This document shows, piece after piece, positions 17,221-25,842 of a DNA stretch of 64,000 nucleotides. The notes below the pieces were generated by a model. The model was not told the origin of the DNA and searched no databases. It saw only the letters and a list, made by a program, of their open reading frames with translations. The stretch is from Algoriphagus kandeliae (GTDB lineage: Bacteria > Bacteroidota > Bacteroidia > Cytophagales > Cyclobacteriaceae), in NCBI RefSeq assembly GCF_004571135.1, contig NZ_SPSB01000003.1, forward strand, positions 620,001 to 684,000, in the 5' to 3' direction. Each line of letters begins with the position of its first letter. The stretch's first letter is position 1. The position numbers and the translations under genes were made by a program.

Positions 17221-17244
17221 AAGCCTGTTTTTTCAAACAGGCTT
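17221..17244 (-). terminator. Orphan terminator-like hairpin facing the minus strand
   Basis: AAGCCTGTTT (17221-17230) pairs perfectly with AAACAGGCTT (17235-17244). The A-rich run just before it (17212-17220) gives a U-tract only on the minus strand. No minus-strand gene lies to the right before 20140, so what it terminates is not explained. Confidence 0.55.
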
Positions 17245-17476
17245 CTTTCATGGGTCTATTGTTGATTAAGTAAAACCAAATAAACTTTGGCAATTCTCAA
17301 CATTGATTCAATTTTGAGATACCAAAATTTCTTAAACATACAAAAAGAGAAGTAATTATTCCAAATTCAGAAAAATATTTTTCAATCCTTTTTTGAGAAA
17401 AAATTCAATTCTCTATATCAACTTCCAAAATCCAAATGGAAGAACTTTCTTAACTTATGAATGAAATCACCAGCCT

Positions 17477-18640
17477 ATGAAAAAAGTACTGATTTTCTTA
17501 GTAATACTTTTCGTGATCTACCTGATCGGCATCAATACGGTTCCCTCCTATGTCGAATCCTCACGAAATCCAGTAAAGATAGAATCTCCATACGAAGTCT
17601 CCCCTGAAGCACAGGAACTTTACAACCGCTTGGATTTTATTTCAGACCTCCATTGTGATGCCTTATTATGGGGGAGAGATTTGACCAAACGGGGAGATCG
17701 GGGTCATGTGGATTTTCCAAGAATGCGGGAGGCTCATGTGAGCTTGGAAATGTTCACCATCGTATCTAAATCTCCTGCCGGCCAAAATATGCAGGAAAAC
17801 AGCGAGGACACCTTTGACAACATCACTCCCCTTACCATCATGAAGGGAGAAAGTCCGATGAATTGGTTTAGTTTAATCAATCGAACATTATCTCAGGCGC
17901 AGGCACTGGAAGGCTTTGTGACCAAAGAAGATGGAAAAGCGATTTTGGTAAAAAGTAAAGCGGATTTAGAAAACCTTCTTGAAAAAAGGAAATCAGACCC
18001 AGCTGTCATTGGGGCAATGCTCGGAATAGAAGGAGCTCATGCTTTGGAAGGGAATCTTGAAAACTTGAAAGCGGTTTATGAAGCTGGAATTCGTATGATC
18101 GGCCCTACCCATTTCTTTGATAATGAATTAGGAGGATCTGCACATGGCGAAAGCGGAGATGGACTTTCCGAATTTGGAAAGCAAGTAGTCAAACGAATGA
18201 ATGAGCTTGGGATTTTTATTGATTTGGCCCACGCTTCTCCAGCAATTGTTGAAGATGTTTTGGAACTTTCCACCAAGCCAGTCATTGTCTCCCATACGGG
18301 AGTAAGAGCCATTTTAGACTCACAACGTAATTTGAGCGATGAGCAAATTCAAAAAATCGCTGAAAATGGCGGAATAATTGGAATTGCCTTTTTCGATATG
18401 GCAGTAGGAACTCCCGAACTTCCGAATATCATCGCCTCGATCAAACATGTACGTGATTTGGTTGGGATCGAATATGTGGCATTGGGCTCTGATTATGACG
18501 GTTCCGTAGCAGTCCCATTTGATATTACCGGATTGCCGTTGATTGTAGAAGGCCTTATGAAAGAGGGGTTCACAGAAGCTGAAATCCGCGCTGTCATGGG
18601 CGAAAATGTCAAAAACTTTTTCCTGAAAAACCTCAACTAA
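17477..18640 (+). CDS. Membrane dipeptidase (peptidase M19)
   Basis: A 387-residue zinc dipeptidase of the renal-dipeptidase family. A single N-terminal hydrophobic segment (VLIFLVILFVIYLIGI) anchors or exports it. Metal-site motifs: FISDLHCDALLWG (H-x-D), GIEGAHALEG (bridging Glu), GPTHFFDNELGGSAHG, FIDLAHASPAIVEDVL and PVIVSHTGVRAI (His ligands), and LGSDYDGSV. It hydrolyses dipeptides, often including D-amino acids; the exact substrate is unknown. The VIT1-like gene follows after 3 bases. Confidence 0.93.
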   Translation: MKKVLIFLVILFVIYLIGINTVPSYVESSRNPVKIESPYEVSPEAQELYNRLDFISDLHCDALLWGRDLTKRGDRGHVDFPRMREAHVSLEMFTIVSKSPAGQNMQENSEDTFDNITPLTIMKGESPMNWFSLINRTLSQAQALEGFVTKEDGKAILVKSKADLENLLEKRKSDPAVIGAMLGIEGAHALEGNLENLKAVYEAGIRMIGPTHFFDNELGGSAHGESGDGLSEFGKQVVKRMNELGIFIDLAHASPAIVEDVLELSTKPVIVSHTGVRAILDSQRNLSDEQIQKIAENGGIIGIAFFDMAVGTPELPNIIASIKHVRDLVGIEYVALGSDYDGSVAVPFDITGLPLIVEGLMKEGFTEAEIRAVMGENVKNFFLKNLN

Positions 18641-18643
18641 CCC

Positions 18644-19369
18644 ATGGAAGAAAAGTATCACCAAGACGCTGAAAGATTCGGAAAGCTACAAGAATACCTT
18701 CGGGAATTTGTTTATGGAGGCATAGATGGTGCTGTCACAACTTTTGCCGTGGTAGCGGGTGGATTTGGAGCCAATTTAGATACGGGTGTCATAATTATTC
18801 TTGGCTTTGCAAACTTACTTGCAGACGGATTTTCTATGTCCGTAGGAGCTTTTCTTTCCTCCAAATCGGAACGGGAAAATTTTAAAAAGCACGAAAAAAT
18901 TGAGTATTGGGAAGTAGAAAATCTTCCGCATTTGGAGCGAGAAGAAATCCGCGACATTTACAAAGCGAAAGGTTTTAAGGGGGAGCTTTTGGAAAAAGTA
19001 GTAGATCAAATTTGCTCGGACAAAGACCTATGGGTAGCGGAAATGATGAAGGATGAATTGGAAATGATGCAGGACAATAAAAGTCCACTTAAAATTGGAC
19101 TTGCCACGCTGGTTTCATTTATCCTAGTCGGATTCATTCCCTTACTCGTATATCTGATCGATTTTTTCAGCCAAATCGAAAAGCACATCTTTTTATTTAC
19201 CAGCATTCTTACTGGTTTTGCCTTTATACTCATCGGCTGGATGAAAAGCTGGGTTAACCAAACCTCTCCTATCAAAAGCATTTTGGAAACCTTGGCGCTT
19301 GGTTTTTTAGCGGCTCTAGTTGCTTATTATGTTGGGGATATTTTGGAGGAATTTTTTATCAAAAAATAA
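18644..19369 (+). CDS. VIT1/CCC1-family iron/manganese transporter
   Basis: A 241-residue membrane protein. The N-terminal helix motif LREFVYGGIDGAVTTFAVVAGGFGA and FANLLADGFSMSVGAFLSSKSE are diagnostic of the VIT family. A cytoplasmic metal-binding helical region follows (HLEREEIRDIYKAKGFKG and WVAEMMKDELEMMQ, rich in Glu and Met). Three C-terminal helices complete the fold. Family members move Fe2+ or Mn2+ out of the cytosol by proton exchange. It sits between the dipeptidase (3-base gap) and the DUF5995 gene (no gap), so the three are probably one transcript. Confidence 0.92.
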   Translation: MEEKYHQDAERFGKLQEYLREFVYGGIDGAVTTFAVVAGGFGANLDTGVIIILGFANLLADGFSMSVGAFLSSKSERENFKKHEKIEYWEVENLPHLEREEIRDIYKAKGFKGELLEKVVDQICSDKDLWVAEMMKDELEMMQDNKSPLKIGLATLVSFILVGFIPLLVYLIDFFSQIEKHIFLFTSILTGFAFILIGWMKSWVNQTSPIKSILETLALGFLAALVAYYVGDILEEFFIKK

Positions 19370-20125
19370 ATGGAAACTATCCAGGAAGTCTTAAACCGGT
19401 TGGATAGTATCGTGGATGAATGCCGGATTAATCAAAGTCGAATTGGGTATTTCACGATTCTATATCGCCAAGTCACCCGAAGAGTTCGAGATGGGATTTT
19501 AGCAGGTGAATTTGAGGATAATAAACGAATGGAAGTTTTGGATGTACTTTTTGCAAAACGGTTCATTGATGCATATGAGGAATGGAAATCAGGAAAAAAC
19601 CCTACAGAAAGCTGGCGAATAGCATTTGAAGCAAGTAGAAATTCAAAACATCTCGTCTTGCAGCATTTATTTCTTGGAATCAATGCACATATAAATTTGG
19701 ATTTGGGGATTGCCGCATCTGAAACCATGAAGGGAAAAGACCTATCAAAAATTAAAGGGGATTTCGATCAGATCAACCTTTTACTTTCAGAATTGGTCGA
19801 TGATGTGAAAGCCAACATTAGTAAGGTGTCCCCCATTTTTGGTTGGCTGATTCCCCTTGCAAAAGGAAAAGATGAGATGCTTCTCAACTTCTCCATCCAA
19901 CTTGCCCGAGATGGTGCCTGGAAATATGCGAACGAATATCACCTTGCTGGGAATCAAAATATAGAGATTGAAAAACGAGATAAAAACATTGCAGAGCTTG
20001 CTCGAAAACTGATCAATCCCGGGAAATTCCTGAGTTTCCTCATTCGAATTATAAGTTTTGCTGAATGGAAATCCGTCAGCAAAACGATGGATCAATTGGA
20101 TTTAATACTTCCCGAAAAAGTTTGA
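19370..20125 (+). CDS. DUF5995-family protein
   Basis: A 251-residue soluble helical protein with no signal peptide. I assign it to DUF5995 from memory of the family pattern: YFTILYRQVTRRVRDGI, EFEDNKRMEVLDVLFAKRFIDAY, and the conserved block LQHLFLGINAHINLDLGIAA. Function unknown; the conserved His/Asn/Asp residues in NAHINLDLG suggest a metal or active site. Its ATG follows directly after the stop codon of the VIT1-like gene, which ties it to metal transport by position only. It converges on the DUF4407 gene. Confidence 0.8.
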   Translation: METIQEVLNRLDSIVDECRINQSRIGYFTILYRQVTRRVRDGILAGEFEDNKRMEVLDVLFAKRFIDAYEEWKSGKNPTESWRIAFEASRNSKHLVLQHLFLGINAHINLDLGIAASETMKGKDLSKIKGDFDQINLLLSELVDDVKANISKVSPIFGWLIPLAKGKDEMLLNFSIQLARDGAWKYANEYHLAGNQNIEIEKRDKNIAELARKLINPGKFLSFLIRIISFAEWKSVSKTMDQLDLILPEKV

Positions 20126-20139
20126 TCTAATTCCAATTT

Positions 20140-21240
20140 TCAACCCATTCCTCCAATTTCTTTACTTGTTTCTACTTCATTTTTCCGGTTGGTCTTTTCT
20201 TTTTTCAGCTGCATAGCATAAAAATGGGTCCCTTGAAAATAATCGACCCGCGCCTCAGATTCACCTTTTGCAAAAGTCCATTTTTCGCTTTTGAAAAGCT
20301 TCACTTTATCCTCATGGAGTTCCAATAGTTCATCATATGGTCCCCGCGGAGAAATTAATTTCACAAAAATCGGTGCAGTCTCAATGGCAATAAACAATAG
20401 CATGATAAAGACATTTGCCAAGGCCATTGCCCCACTTTCCTCAGTCAAAGCTGACAAGGCGTCCATTCTTGCCGCTAAGCCATCAAAGCCCTCTATTCCG
20501 GGTTGCTGCTTTTCAAATTCCTGCTGACGCAACGCCATGAATTGCCGGATTTGTGCCTCTAATGTGTCTATACGAACTTGATTTCTTTCTCTTAAAGAAT
20601 TTAACGCAGACTGTGCTGCATCCAATTGCTGCTCTTTCTTTTTTGCATTAGTCCCCAAGCCTACTATTCCACTGGTGCTAGTAGTTTTCTCACCAAATCG
20701 CTCTGCATCATATTCCTGTTGAAGTTTATCTCGAAAAGCTTCAGCATCCTCCACTTCGCGCTTCAGCGTGTCAATCTTCACTTCCAGTTCCTGAATTTCG
20801 GGGAATCCTTTAGCCAAATTTGCTTTGGATTGGGTAATAAATTCTGTCTTTTTTTCATCCAACTTTCTATTGATTTCCCGCTCAAACATTTTCAATTCCA
20901 GCGGCTTGGAGATCACTAAAGCGAGCAAGACCGCCAATACCAAACGAGGGATAGCCAATTTCCATTCTGCCCAAGTGTTCTCTTTTTTTCGCATACTGGA
21001 CACAATGAATCGGTCCAGATTAAAAATCATCAAACCCCAAAGGAATCCAAAACCTATTGCTGGCCAGATGGATTGGAAGACGGTAAACAAGGCATAGCCT
21101 GCAGCTAAAGCCGCCAAAACACCTGTGAAAAATACCGTGGCTCCTATTCCGACATATTTATTGGACTCTGTGGGAGTTCGCTTTAAAATAGAAAAGTTGG
21201 CTCCACTACAAAACCAGAAAAAACGGATAAGTGAATTCAT
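20140..21240 (-). CDS. DUF4407 membrane protein with coiled coil
   Basis: A 366-residue protein from the ATG at 21240 (MNSLIRFFWFCSGANFSILKRTP), the usual DUF4407 opening; a start at 21291 would add 17 unconserved residues. Four membrane segments are visible: two near the N-terminus (GIGATVFFTGVLAALAAGYALFTVF; IGFGFLWGLMIFNLDRFIV), one at PRLVLAVLLALVIS, and one at MALANVFIMLLFIAIETAPIFV. Between the third and fourth is a charged coiled coil of about 150 residues (ELEVKIDTLKREVEDAEAF...). Function unknown. Confidence 0.85.
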   Translation of the reverse strand: MNSLIRFFWFCSGANFSILKRTPTESNKYVGIGATVFFTGVLAALAAGYALFTVFQSIWPAIGFGFLWGLMIFNLDRFIVSSMRKKENTWAEWKLAIPRLVLAVLLALVISKPLELKMFEREINRKLDEKKTEFITQSKANLAKGFPEIQELEVKIDTLKREVEDAEAFRDKLQQEYDAERFGEKTTSTSGIVGLGTNAKKKEQQLDAAQSALNSLRERNQVRIDTLEAQIRQFMALRQQEFEKQQPGIEGFDGLAARMDALSALTEESGAMALANVFIMLLFIAIETAPIFVKLISPRGPYDELLELHEDKVKLFKSEKWTFAKGESEARVDYFQGTHFYAMQLKKEKTNRKNEVETSKEIGGMG

Positions 21241-21427
21241 AAAGGATAAGTTTGGTGATTGACCATTAGGATAACGACTGAATTCCTCCAAATGAATACC
21301 AAAATCCTGGGATTTAACCGAATAGAGGGATTTTGGGACGAAAAGGCATTTTTTAGGGATAAAAAATCCAAAGGGACAGACTCAATTTTTGTTCGGGTTG
21401 TTCGGTTCCGTTCAGGGGATGAACGGT

Positions 21428-21458
21428 TTTGGTTCAGTCATTTTTTGGCTTATGTTTG
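21428..21458 (+). promoter_or_regulatory. Full Bacteroidota promoter ahead of the SGNH hydrolase gene
   Basis: TTTG (21428-21431), 19 bases, then TATGTTTG (21451-21458) match the TTTG-N19-TAnnTTTG consensus exactly, about 90 bases before the ATG at 21550. A 9-base inverted repeat, CCAAAATCC (21299-21307) with GGATTTTGG (21328-21336), lies farther upstream. Confidence 0.7.
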
Positions 21459-21549
21459 ATTTTGTAAGGCTCCTATCGACGGATGACACGTAGGGGAATA
21501 ATGAAATTAAGGCATTCCACATGGCCATTTAAAAACAATTAATAAGTAC

Positions 21550-22209
21550 ATGAAAAAAGTAGGCTTTCTCTTTTTACTGACCCTAATTGGGATCGTATCG
21601 TTTTCTTTCGGTCAAGAAATCCCTTTCGAAAATGAAGTAAAGGAAATTACCCAACGAATAAAACGAGATGGCTATCAGGTTGGGAGCACTTTGTTTACAG
21701 GGAGCTCTTCCATTCGATTATGGAAAAATTTGCAAGCTGATTTTCCGGATTATCCCATCATAAACACGGGCTTTGGAGGTTCTAAAGCCTCTGATTTAAA
21801 AAGACATTTGTATCCTTTGGTACTTCAGTTTAATCCTTCCCGGGTTTTTATATACGAAGGGGATAATGATATTCATGCTGGTTTGAGTCCGGAGGAAATC
21901 ATGCAGGATTTGGAGCAAATCATTCTGCGGATTCAAGTGGTTGACCCTAGCACTGAGATTTTTTTAATCAGCGCAAAACCTAGTCCTTCCCGATGGGATA
22001 AAAAAGAAAATTACCTAAAGCTGAATAAGGCGATGAAGGCCTATTGTGAGGAAAAGGATGGAGTAGAATTTGTCAATGTGTGGGATATCATGCTTGGTGA
22101 AAATGGAGAACCAATTTCGACGATCTTTATTGAAGACCGTTTACACATGAACGAAGATGGATATGAGCTTTGGAAAAAGGTTTTCGAGAAATACTTTCCT
22201 GAAAAATAA
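21550..22209 (+). CDS. Exported SGNH/GDSL-type esterase or lipase
   Basis: A 219-residue secreted hydrolase with a signal peptide (MKKVGFLFLLTLIGIVSFSFGQ). SGNH blocks are visible: block I FTGSSSIRLW with the nucleophilic Ser, block II NTGFGGSKASDL (Gly), block III FIYEGDNDIHAG (Asn), block V EDRLHMNEDGYELW with the catalytic Asp-x-x-His. Substrate not predictable; relatives deacetylate or de-esterify carbohydrates and lipids. Transcribed alone from a good promoter. Confidence 0.9.
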   Translation: MKKVGFLFLLTLIGIVSFSFGQEIPFENEVKEITQRIKRDGYQVGSTLFTGSSSIRLWKNLQADFPDYPIINTGFGGSKASDLKRHLYPLVLQFNPSRVFIYEGDNDIHAGLSPEEIMQDLEQIILRIQVVDPSTEIFLISAKPSPSRWDKKENYLKLNKAMKAYCEEKDGVEFVNVWDIMLGENGEPISTIFIEDRLHMNEDGYELWKKVFEKYFPEK

Positions 22210-22238
22210 AATCAAATCGCTACGATATTTCCCAATAG

Positions 22239-22835
22239 TTAAGGGCCAAAAATTCGTAATGAAACCGCTAAAATGATCTGCTGGGAACGGAAGTTCCTGT
22301 CTTGACCAAGGATTCGCTCCAGATTAATTTTTTGATCGTTGAATTCGCGCTCATATCGAAGATCCAAACCAACAGGTCCAATAGCCACTCCCAATCCAAA
22401 CTGATAGCCCAATCGGAGACGTTTATTAAATTCATCTACTTGAGAAGGCAGAAAATTATCCTTTAACGTGTAATGGGCAGAAGGACCTCCAAAAGCTGTA
22501 AGAACCTGAAAAAGCCGAATTCCCAAAAGAACAGGGACATCAATTCGCTTGGAAAAGGCTTCCCCGTCTACAGTTTGAAATCTCGTTTCGGTATAAACTA
22601 GCTCAGGTCGCAAGTATATATCATAGGAATTCATGGTATAAAAAAGCCCGGCGTGATAACCTACATTTCCGAGTGGATCCTGCCAAACATTTCCCAGGTC
22701 TTTAAAATACTTCCCCGAGGTATTGTAATTCGTTCCAAACTTTATTCCTAGGCCTGAGCCTTGCTGCCCAAAGCTGGGAACTGAAAGGAAATAAAGGAAA
22801 ACTAAAGCAAAAATCCCTAACCGTACTTTTTCCAT
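22239..22835 (-). CDS. Outer-membrane beta-barrel protein (PorT-like family)
   Basis: A 198-residue protein with a signal peptide (MEKVRLGIFALVFLYFLSVPSFGQ) and alternating amphipathic strands, for example GLGIKFGTNYNTSGKYF, YDIYLRPELVYTETRF, FGLGVAIGPVGLDLRYE, and a terminal strand ending in ILAVSLRIFGP. This is the common small beta-barrel of Bacteroidota. Specific function unknown. It converges on the SGNH gene and diverges from msrAB. Confidence 0.75.
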   Translation of the reverse strand: MEKVRLGIFALVFLYFLSVPSFGQQGSGLGIKFGTNYNTSGKYFKDLGNVWQDPLGNVGYHAGLFYTMNSYDIYLRPELVYTETRFQTVDGEAFSKRIDVPVLLGIRLFQVLTAFGGPSAHYTLKDNFLPSQVDEFNKRLRLGYQFGLGVAIGPVGLDLRYEREFNDQKINLERILGQDRNFRSQQIILAVSLRIFGP

Positions 22836-23017
22836 AAACCTTTACTTTTTATTGTCGTAGAGCTTTTCACGACTAAATTATCACCTGATTTCTAACCCCT
22901 AGTCGGAATTCCTTCGTAACAGTCAGGGTAGATTCAAACAGAATCCATTTGGAATGGTTTATCAATTGGTTCAAATTCGAGACCAAAATTCGAACTCACG
23001 AAAAATTTTATTTGATA

Positions 23018-24127
23018 ATGTTTATTTCAAAAATCAAAAAGCTACCAATGTATAGTTTGATTTTAAGCTTCATCCTTGCCTGTAGTAGTCCCACAGAGAA
23101 TCAGGCTGAGCAATCGATTGCTCCCTCTGATGCCGAAAAATTAGCTCAATTCAGCGGGCGAACTGAGCTTGCGACCTTCGCTGGAGGTTGTTTCTGGTGT
23201 GTGGAAGCACCTTTTGAAGATTTGGATGGAGTGATCACTGTAATCTCAGGTTACGCGGGAGGAAAAGAAAAGAATCCAACCTACGGAGAAGTCAGCAGTG
23301 GAAGAACTTCCCATCGCGAATCTGTTCAAATCACTTTTGACCCAGAAGTGATCAGTTATTCAGAATTGGTGGATATTTTCTGGCAAACCTACGATCCCAC
23401 TGATGTAGGTGGTTCGTTTTATGACAGAGGTTCTCAGTACGAATCTGCAATATTTTACCATTCAGCCGAACAGAAGAAAGTAGCTGAGGAGTCCAAAAAA
23501 TCATTAGATGAATCTGGACGCTTCGAAAAGCCAATCGCTACTCCTATCATTAAGTACACCAATTTTTACCCCGCTGAAGAATACCATCAGGATTATTACA
23601 AGAAAAATCCAGTGGATTATTATGCTTACAGAAAAGGCAGTGGAAGAGATGCCTTTATCAAAAAGCATTGGCCTGAATTAAGTGAGGAAAAATACACAGC
23701 CCCTTCCAAGAAGGAATTGAAAGAAAAGCTAACTCCCATGCAATATGAAGTGACTATGGAGGATGCTACTGAATTTGCGTTCCAAAACGAATACAATGGA
23801 AATAAAGAAGAGGGAATCTATGTCTGTATCGTCTCAGGTGCACCTTTGTTCAGCTCAAAGGATAAGTATGAATCAGGTTCCGGCTGGCCTAGTTTCACCA
23901 AACCAATAGACGCTAGATTTCTTGAAAAACCGATAGACAAGAGTTTTGGAATGACCAGAGTGGAAGTAAGAAGTAAGTTTGGAAACAGTCATGTAGGTCA
24001 TGTCTTCTACGACGGTCCAGCTCCTACGGGCTTAAGATATTGCATGAATTCGGCTGCTATGAAATTTATTCCTAAATCTGAAATGGAAGCAGCAGGATAC
24101 GGAGAGTATTTGTGGTTGGTAGATTAA
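23018..24127 (+). CDS. msrAB: Bifunctional peptide-methionine sulfoxide reductase MsrA/MsrB, lipoprotein
   Basis: Repairs both stereoisomers of oxidised methionine in envelope proteins. N-terminal MsrA domain: [20 protein letters not shown] with the catalytic Cys of GCFWC. C-terminal MsrB domain: [31 protein letters not shown] and [11 protein letters not shown] with the catalytic Cys. A signal segment with lipobox ([14 protein letters not shown]) places it outside the cytoplasmic membrane. I start it at 23018 ([10 protein letters not shown]); 23048 is also possible, and the 23 residues upstream to 22949 look untranslated. The classical CxxC zinc pairs of MsrB are not visible, as in many fused forms. 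Confidence 0.94.
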   Translation: MFISKIKKLPMYSLILSFILACSSPTENQAEQSIAPSDAEKLAQFSGRTELATFAGGCFWCVEAPFEDLDGVITVISGYAGGKEKNPTYGEVSSGRTSHRESVQITFDPEVISYSELVDIFWQTYDPTDVGGSFYDRGSQYESAIFYHSAEQKKVAEESKKSLDESGRFEKPIATPIIKYTNFYPAEEYHQDYYKKNPVDYYAYRKGSGRDAFIKKHWPELSEEKYTAPSKKELKEKLTPMQYEVTMEDATEFAFQNEYNGNKEEGIYVCIVSGAPLFSSKDKYESGSGWPSFTKPIDARFLEKPIDKSFGMTRVEVRSKFGNSHVGHVFYDGPAPTGLRYCMNSAAMKFIPKSEMEAAGYGEYLWLVD

Positions 24128-24155
24128 TGATTTTGTTTGTTGAATCAGTTTGGTT

Positions 24156-24187
24156 AAAAAGGAAGGCTCATTGTCTTCCTTTTTTTG
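24156..24187. terminator. Bidirectional terminator between msrAB and the AlkB-like gene
   Basis: AAAAAGGAAG (24156-24165) pairs with CTTCCTTTTT (24175-24184), with A and T runs on both sides, serving the two convergent genes. Confidence 0.85.
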
Positions 24188-24793
24188 TTAAATCAGCCTT
24201 CTAAACGTGAGATTAATTCTTCCTCCAAAAACCCTTTTCGATTTGGGAATTTGATGTTCCCAATGGTGCTGACTTTCTCCTTCCATAATGAGAAGACTTC
24301 CGTGATTCAATGGGATTTGGATTTTCTCAGACTTATCGAAATAATTTCGGATCTGAAAATTTCGGGAAGCACCAAAACTCACAGAAGCAATTACTGGATT
24401 AGGACCTAAGGTGGATTCATTATCCCGATGCCAACCCATGCTATCCTGACCGTCTCGATAGAAATTCATCAAGACATGAGTAAATGGCTTTTCTACTAAT
24501 TTTTCTACTAAGGACTTGATTTCCAGAAGTTCTTTAGTCCATGGAAATGGTTTCATCGAAATTCCTGAATAAGAATACGTCTTTTCCGAATCTCCATAAA
24601 GTGCAGTTAACCTGGGCTGCATTACTTTTTTCCCAAACATCCAAATGGGCTCTTGTTTCCATTGAATGGTATTTTGAAGAGTTTCAAAATAAAAGTCGGC
24701 CTGCTCTTTAGAAAAAAATTGATCGTAGAGACGAATCTCCCCATGATGAGGGAGAATATTATTATTGGAAGAATTAAAAATCGATTGCTGCAT
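24188..24793 (-). CDS. AlkB-like 2-oxoglutarate/Fe(II) dioxygenase
   Basis: A 201-residue protein with the AlkB/ALKBH2-3-like fold: PRLTALYGD, MNFYRDGQDSMGWHRDNES with the iron-binding His-x-Asp, SFGASRNFQIR, and HHWEHQIPKSKRVFGGRINLTFRRL with the second His and the 2-oxoglutarate-binding Arg. It probably demethylates alkylated bases in DNA or RNA. No adaptive-response regulator (Ada) lies nearby. Downstream it shares a terminator with msrAB. Confidence 0.9.
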   Translation of the reverse strand: MQQSIFNSSNNNILPHHGEIRLYDQFFSKEQADFYFETLQNTIQWKQEPIWMFGKKVMQPRLTALYGDSEKTYSYSGISMKPFPWTKELLEIKSLVEKLVEKPFTHVLMNFYRDGQDSMGWHRDNESTLGPNPVIASVSFGASRNFQIRNYFDKSEKIQIPLNHGSLLIMEGESQHHWEHQIPKSKRVFGGRINLTFRRLI

Positions 24794-24891
24794 ATTCCAA
24801 AAACCAGAAGATAAAGCGAGAGTTTAAAATTTTCTTTTGCCCTCAAATAATTCCCGGGACTATTTATATTTAGAATATTAAATCTACGACT

Positions 24892-25299
24892 ATGAAAAAA
24901 TTCGCTTGGATCTCCGGGATAATTTTAATCGTTTTTCTTTCCATCTTCATCTGGTGGAGATTCTTTTTCGTCTTCGGTGAAGGAGTCAAAGCCGGTTCTT
25001 TGAATTACTTCATGAAAAAGGGGGTCATATTTAAAACCTTCGAAGGGAGAGTCGTTCAAGAAGGCTTCCAAAGCCCCACTGCAGGAGCCTTGCAAAGCAA
25101 TGAATTTCGATTTAGTGTAATTGATGATGATGTAGCGGCACAACTAGAGCGATCCTCAGGCAAGCATGTGGAGCTACGATATGTGGAATACAACGGGAAA
25201 CTTCCCTGGAGAGGAACAAGTAATTTCATCGTCACCGAAGTCATTTCAGTGAAAGAAACGGGGAAAGTCGATACCTCCGGGATTCCCTTCGACCAGTAA
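24892..25299 (+). CDS. Conserved membrane-anchored protein of unknown function
   Basis: A 135-residue protein with one N-terminal membrane helix (WISGIILIVFLSIFIWW) followed by FFVFGEGVKAGSLNYFMKKGVIFKTFEGRVVQEG and a beta-rich periplasmic domain with FRFSVIDDDVAAQL and KHVELRYVEYNGKLPWRG. I recognise the pattern as a small conserved protein of Bacteroidota, sometimes labelled 6-phosphogluconate dehydrogenase in databases; nothing in the sequence supports that label. Its stop is directly adjacent to the stop of the convergent Dabb gene. Confidence 0.75.
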   Translation: MKKFAWISGIILIVFLSIFIWWRFFFVFGEGVKAGSLNYFMKKGVIFKTFEGRVVQEGFQSPTAGALQSNEFRFSVIDDDVAAQLERSSGKHVELRYVEYNGKLPWRGTSNFIVTEVISVKETGKVDTSGIPFDQ

Positions 25300-25719
25300 T
25301 TAGTGACGGGTCCAATAATCTACTACACAGACATCTTTCAGGTGAGGTCCTAATACTTCGCCAAAGGCCTTATGAGCCGGATGTGGCAAATAAGCATCTC
25401 GGTCTTCAGCAGAATGAAATGTCAATGTAAAGGCATGGGTAAGTCCTTTATTGATTCCTTCAGGACTGGAATTCACTCCCCATTCAAATGATTGTATTCC
25501 GGGAATCTCGTTTTGAAGATTTCTAAAAGCATCAATCACTTCCTGAATATCATCCTGAGAGGAGCTATCCTTGAAAGAAAAATAAACTACGTGTCGAAGA
25601 ACAGAATCTGGCATGGATTCCTCTGTTTTTATAATTTCCACTTCTTTTACGATTTCAGATTTTTCATTTTGGCAAGAAAATAATCCCACAAAGGCTAGAA
25701 TCAGGAATGTCTTTTTCAT
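25300..25719 (-). CDS. Dabb-family (stress-responsive A/B barrel) lipoprotein
   Basis: A 139-residue protein starting MKKTFLILAFVGLFSCQNEKSE, an SPII lipobox ending at Cys16; a start 4 codons upstream is less likely. The mature part is a Dabb dimeric alpha/beta barrel: LRHVVYFSFKDSSSQDDIQEVIDAFRNLQNEIPGI, FEWGVNSSPEGINKGLTHAFTLTFHS, and AYLPHPAHKAFGEVL. Biochemical role unknown; a lipoprotein form suggests an envelope location. Confidence 0.85.
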   Translation of the reverse strand: MKKTFLILAFVGLFSCQNEKSEIVKEVEIIKTEESMPDSVLRHVVYFSFKDSSSQDDIQEVIDAFRNLQNEIPGIQSFEWGVNSSPEGINKGLTHAFTLTFHSAEDRDAYLPHPAHKAFGEVLGPHLKDVCVVDYWTRH

Positions 25720-25842
25720 AGTGATATGCATTAGGCTACTCTAATTAACTGGAAAATAATTTTTTTCTTGGCATTCAAACTGAAAAATAAAATATTCCGT
25801 ATCTTCAACGATATTTAAATAATAAAACTAAATATTTATAAA

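Larger units (their letters stand above)
16998..17476. other. Gene-free region between peroxiredoxin and dipeptidase genes
   Basis: A 479-base stretch. It holds the peroxiredoxin terminator (17034-17062) and a second hairpin facing the minus strand (17221-17244). The remaining sequence is AT-rich with no convincing reading frame. The dipeptidase promoter should be in the last 100 bases, but I see no exact TAnnTTTG box. Confidence 0.5.

Noticed and set aside
21259..21459. 66-codon plus-strand frame between the DUF4407 and SGNH genes
   Set aside because: It overlaps the SGNH promoter region, has no recognisable pattern and no promoter of its own.
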